From Chrysochromulina parva (lineage: Eukaryota; Haptophyta; Prymnesiales; Chrysochromulinaceae): DNA of 31,512 bases. Under the pieces are notes generated by a model. That model saw only the letters and a program-made list of their open reading frames with translations. It ran no database searches and had not been told where the DNA came from. The translations under genes and the position numbers were made by a program. The stretch covers positions 1 to 31,512 of the forward strand of contig PJAB01000266.1 in assembly GCA_002887195.1 (NCBI GenBank), given 5' to 3'. The first letter of the stretch is position 1. Each line of letters opens with the position of its first letter. This document shows positions 30,928 to 31,512 of the stretch, one piece after another.

Positions 30928-31512
30928 ATGGGCAAGAAGGGCCGAGGCAGCGTGAAGGACCTGCTGCGGTCGGCGATTGGCAAGGGGTCCGTCTTCGACC
31001 AGGCACCGAACGCGCGCAAGCGCCACACCGTCATCGGCGACCGCAACCGCAACAGCAAGGCCCACTCGCAGACGCAGGCGCGCGAGCGCTCGGACCAGAT
31101 CCGGCGCGAGACGCTGCTGATTGAGCACCAGCAGCGCGGCCGTACGAACGTGTTCCACGATGGGCGGTTCGGCGAGGAGGAGGAGGGCATGCCCCTCGAG
31201 GACAAGCTCGTGCACCGCTTCCAGCGCGAGCGGCAGCGACAGCTGCGCGCGTCCAAGTACGCGCTCGGCGACGGGCCCGAGGGCGGCGACGAGGGCGGCG
31301 GCAGCCTCGGCGGCCGCAGCTTGGGCGCGCCGACCGAGCTCACGCACGGTGGCCGCGCGCTTGGCGACATGGATGACTTCTCCGACGCCGATCTGGGCGC
31401 GTCGGACGACGAGCGCGACTTTGGGTTCGGCCGGCGCGACGACGCCGACGCGGCCGAGACGGCGGCACGCTTTGGCGGCGGCGAGCGGGAGGAGGGCGAG
31501 GAGCGGCCGCTG
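30928..31512 (+). CDS. NOP14: Nop14 ribosome-biogenesis factor, 5' end (runs off window)
   Basis: An open frame of 195 codons runs from ATG 30928 to the window end with no stop, so the gene is truncated by the edge only. The translation matches the Nop14 N-terminus: a basic start (MGKKGRGSVKDLLRSAIGKG), NARKRHTVIGDRN, the helix QARERSDQIRRETLLIEHQQ, RTNVFHDGRFGEEEEGMPLEDKLVHRFQRERQRQ, and the LTHGGRALGDMDDF motif. The rest is an acidic/Gly-rich stretch. Nop14 is a nucleolar component of the small-subunit processome, needed for 18S rRNA maturation and 40S export, working with Emg1/Nep1 and Noc4. A long open frame also exists on the opposite strand here, but its composition has no protein-like motif. 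Confidence 0.9.
   Translation, partial: MGKKGRGSVKDLLRSAIGKGSVFDQAPNARKRHTVIGDRNRNSKAHSQTQARERSDQIRRETLLIEHQQRGRTNVFHDGRFGEEEEGMPLEDKLVHRFQRERQRQLRASKYALGDGPEGGDEGGGSLGGRSLGAPTELTHGGRALGDMDDFSDADLGASDDERDFGFGRRDDADAAETAARFGGGEREEGEERPL

Noticed and set aside
1..31512. tRNA, rRNA and transposase or reverse-transcriptase genes
   Set aside because: Looked for by eye on both strands; no cloverleaf-like set of A/B boxes, rRNA core sequence or recognisable transposase/RT motifs were seen. A covariance-model scan would be decisive.

Overview
The window is nuclear DNA from a GC-rich eukaryotic microbe, most likely a unicellular alga. The signs are spliceosomal introns with GT-AG ends, ATG starts without bacterial ribosome sites, monocistronic genes on both strands, and eukaryote-only families (ALG1, UCH37/UCHL5, Nop14, BTB-BACK-SPRY, MTP18, START, Hsp110, FKBP-type TPR). 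A secreted-type N-terminus on a probable plastid protein, single-domain voltage-gated cation channels and decapeptide-repeat proteins fit a secondary-plastid alga. A haptophyte is my best but weak guess. No rRNA, tRNA, CRISPR array or classical transposon was recognised.

Layout, left to right: 3' exons of an exostosin-like GT47 glycosyltransferase (+); a probable plastid membrane protein (-) divergent from a small tail-anchored coiled-coil protein (+); ALG1 mannosyltransferase (-, one intron); a SET-domain methyltransferase (-); a 1.6 kb spacer; a pentapeptide plus decapeptide-repeat protein (-); the deubiquitinase UCH37 (-); a membrane-anchored START protein (+); a two-EF-hand protein (-); an Hsp110-like chaperone fused to an FKBP-type TPR domain (+, five exons); a BTB-BACK-SPRY adaptor (-) divergent from a coiled-coil/ARM-like protein (+, three exons); a 1.3 kb spacer; an MTP18-like membrane protein (-, two exons); two head-to-head single-domain voltage-gated cation channels; a seven-exon macro-like/SIR2-like fusion (+); and the 5' end of the ribosome-biogenesis factor Nop14 (+), which runs off the window.

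The most unusual feature is the introns. Many are bounded by direct repeats of about 12-45 bp, so the start (or end) of the flanking exon is present twice. The repeat spacing is tightly clustered at 82-89 bp in seven places, with a relative of 127 bp. Several inserts share a 3' tail close to TTGCTTCCCTCATCAG and a TTGCATGCTGATGGC-like core. This is what a family of introner elements (intron-generating insertions with target-site duplications) would look like. Other introns are filled with 10-15 bp minisatellites, often in the CTGATGACCT family and always in sense orientation, each unit carrying a branch-point-like CTGAY or TTGAY core. In some introns the functional 3' splice site is simply the last, one-base-altered copy of the array.

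The genes are not an operon or obvious pathway. Two themes recur: protein quality control and ubiquitin (UCH37, BTB adaptor, Hsp110-TPR), and calcium or membrane signalling (EF-hand protein, EF-hand channel and its paralogue). The macro-like/SIR2-like fusion is the most interesting single protein, because it suggests NAD+ or ADP-ribose chemistry and recognition in one polypeptide.
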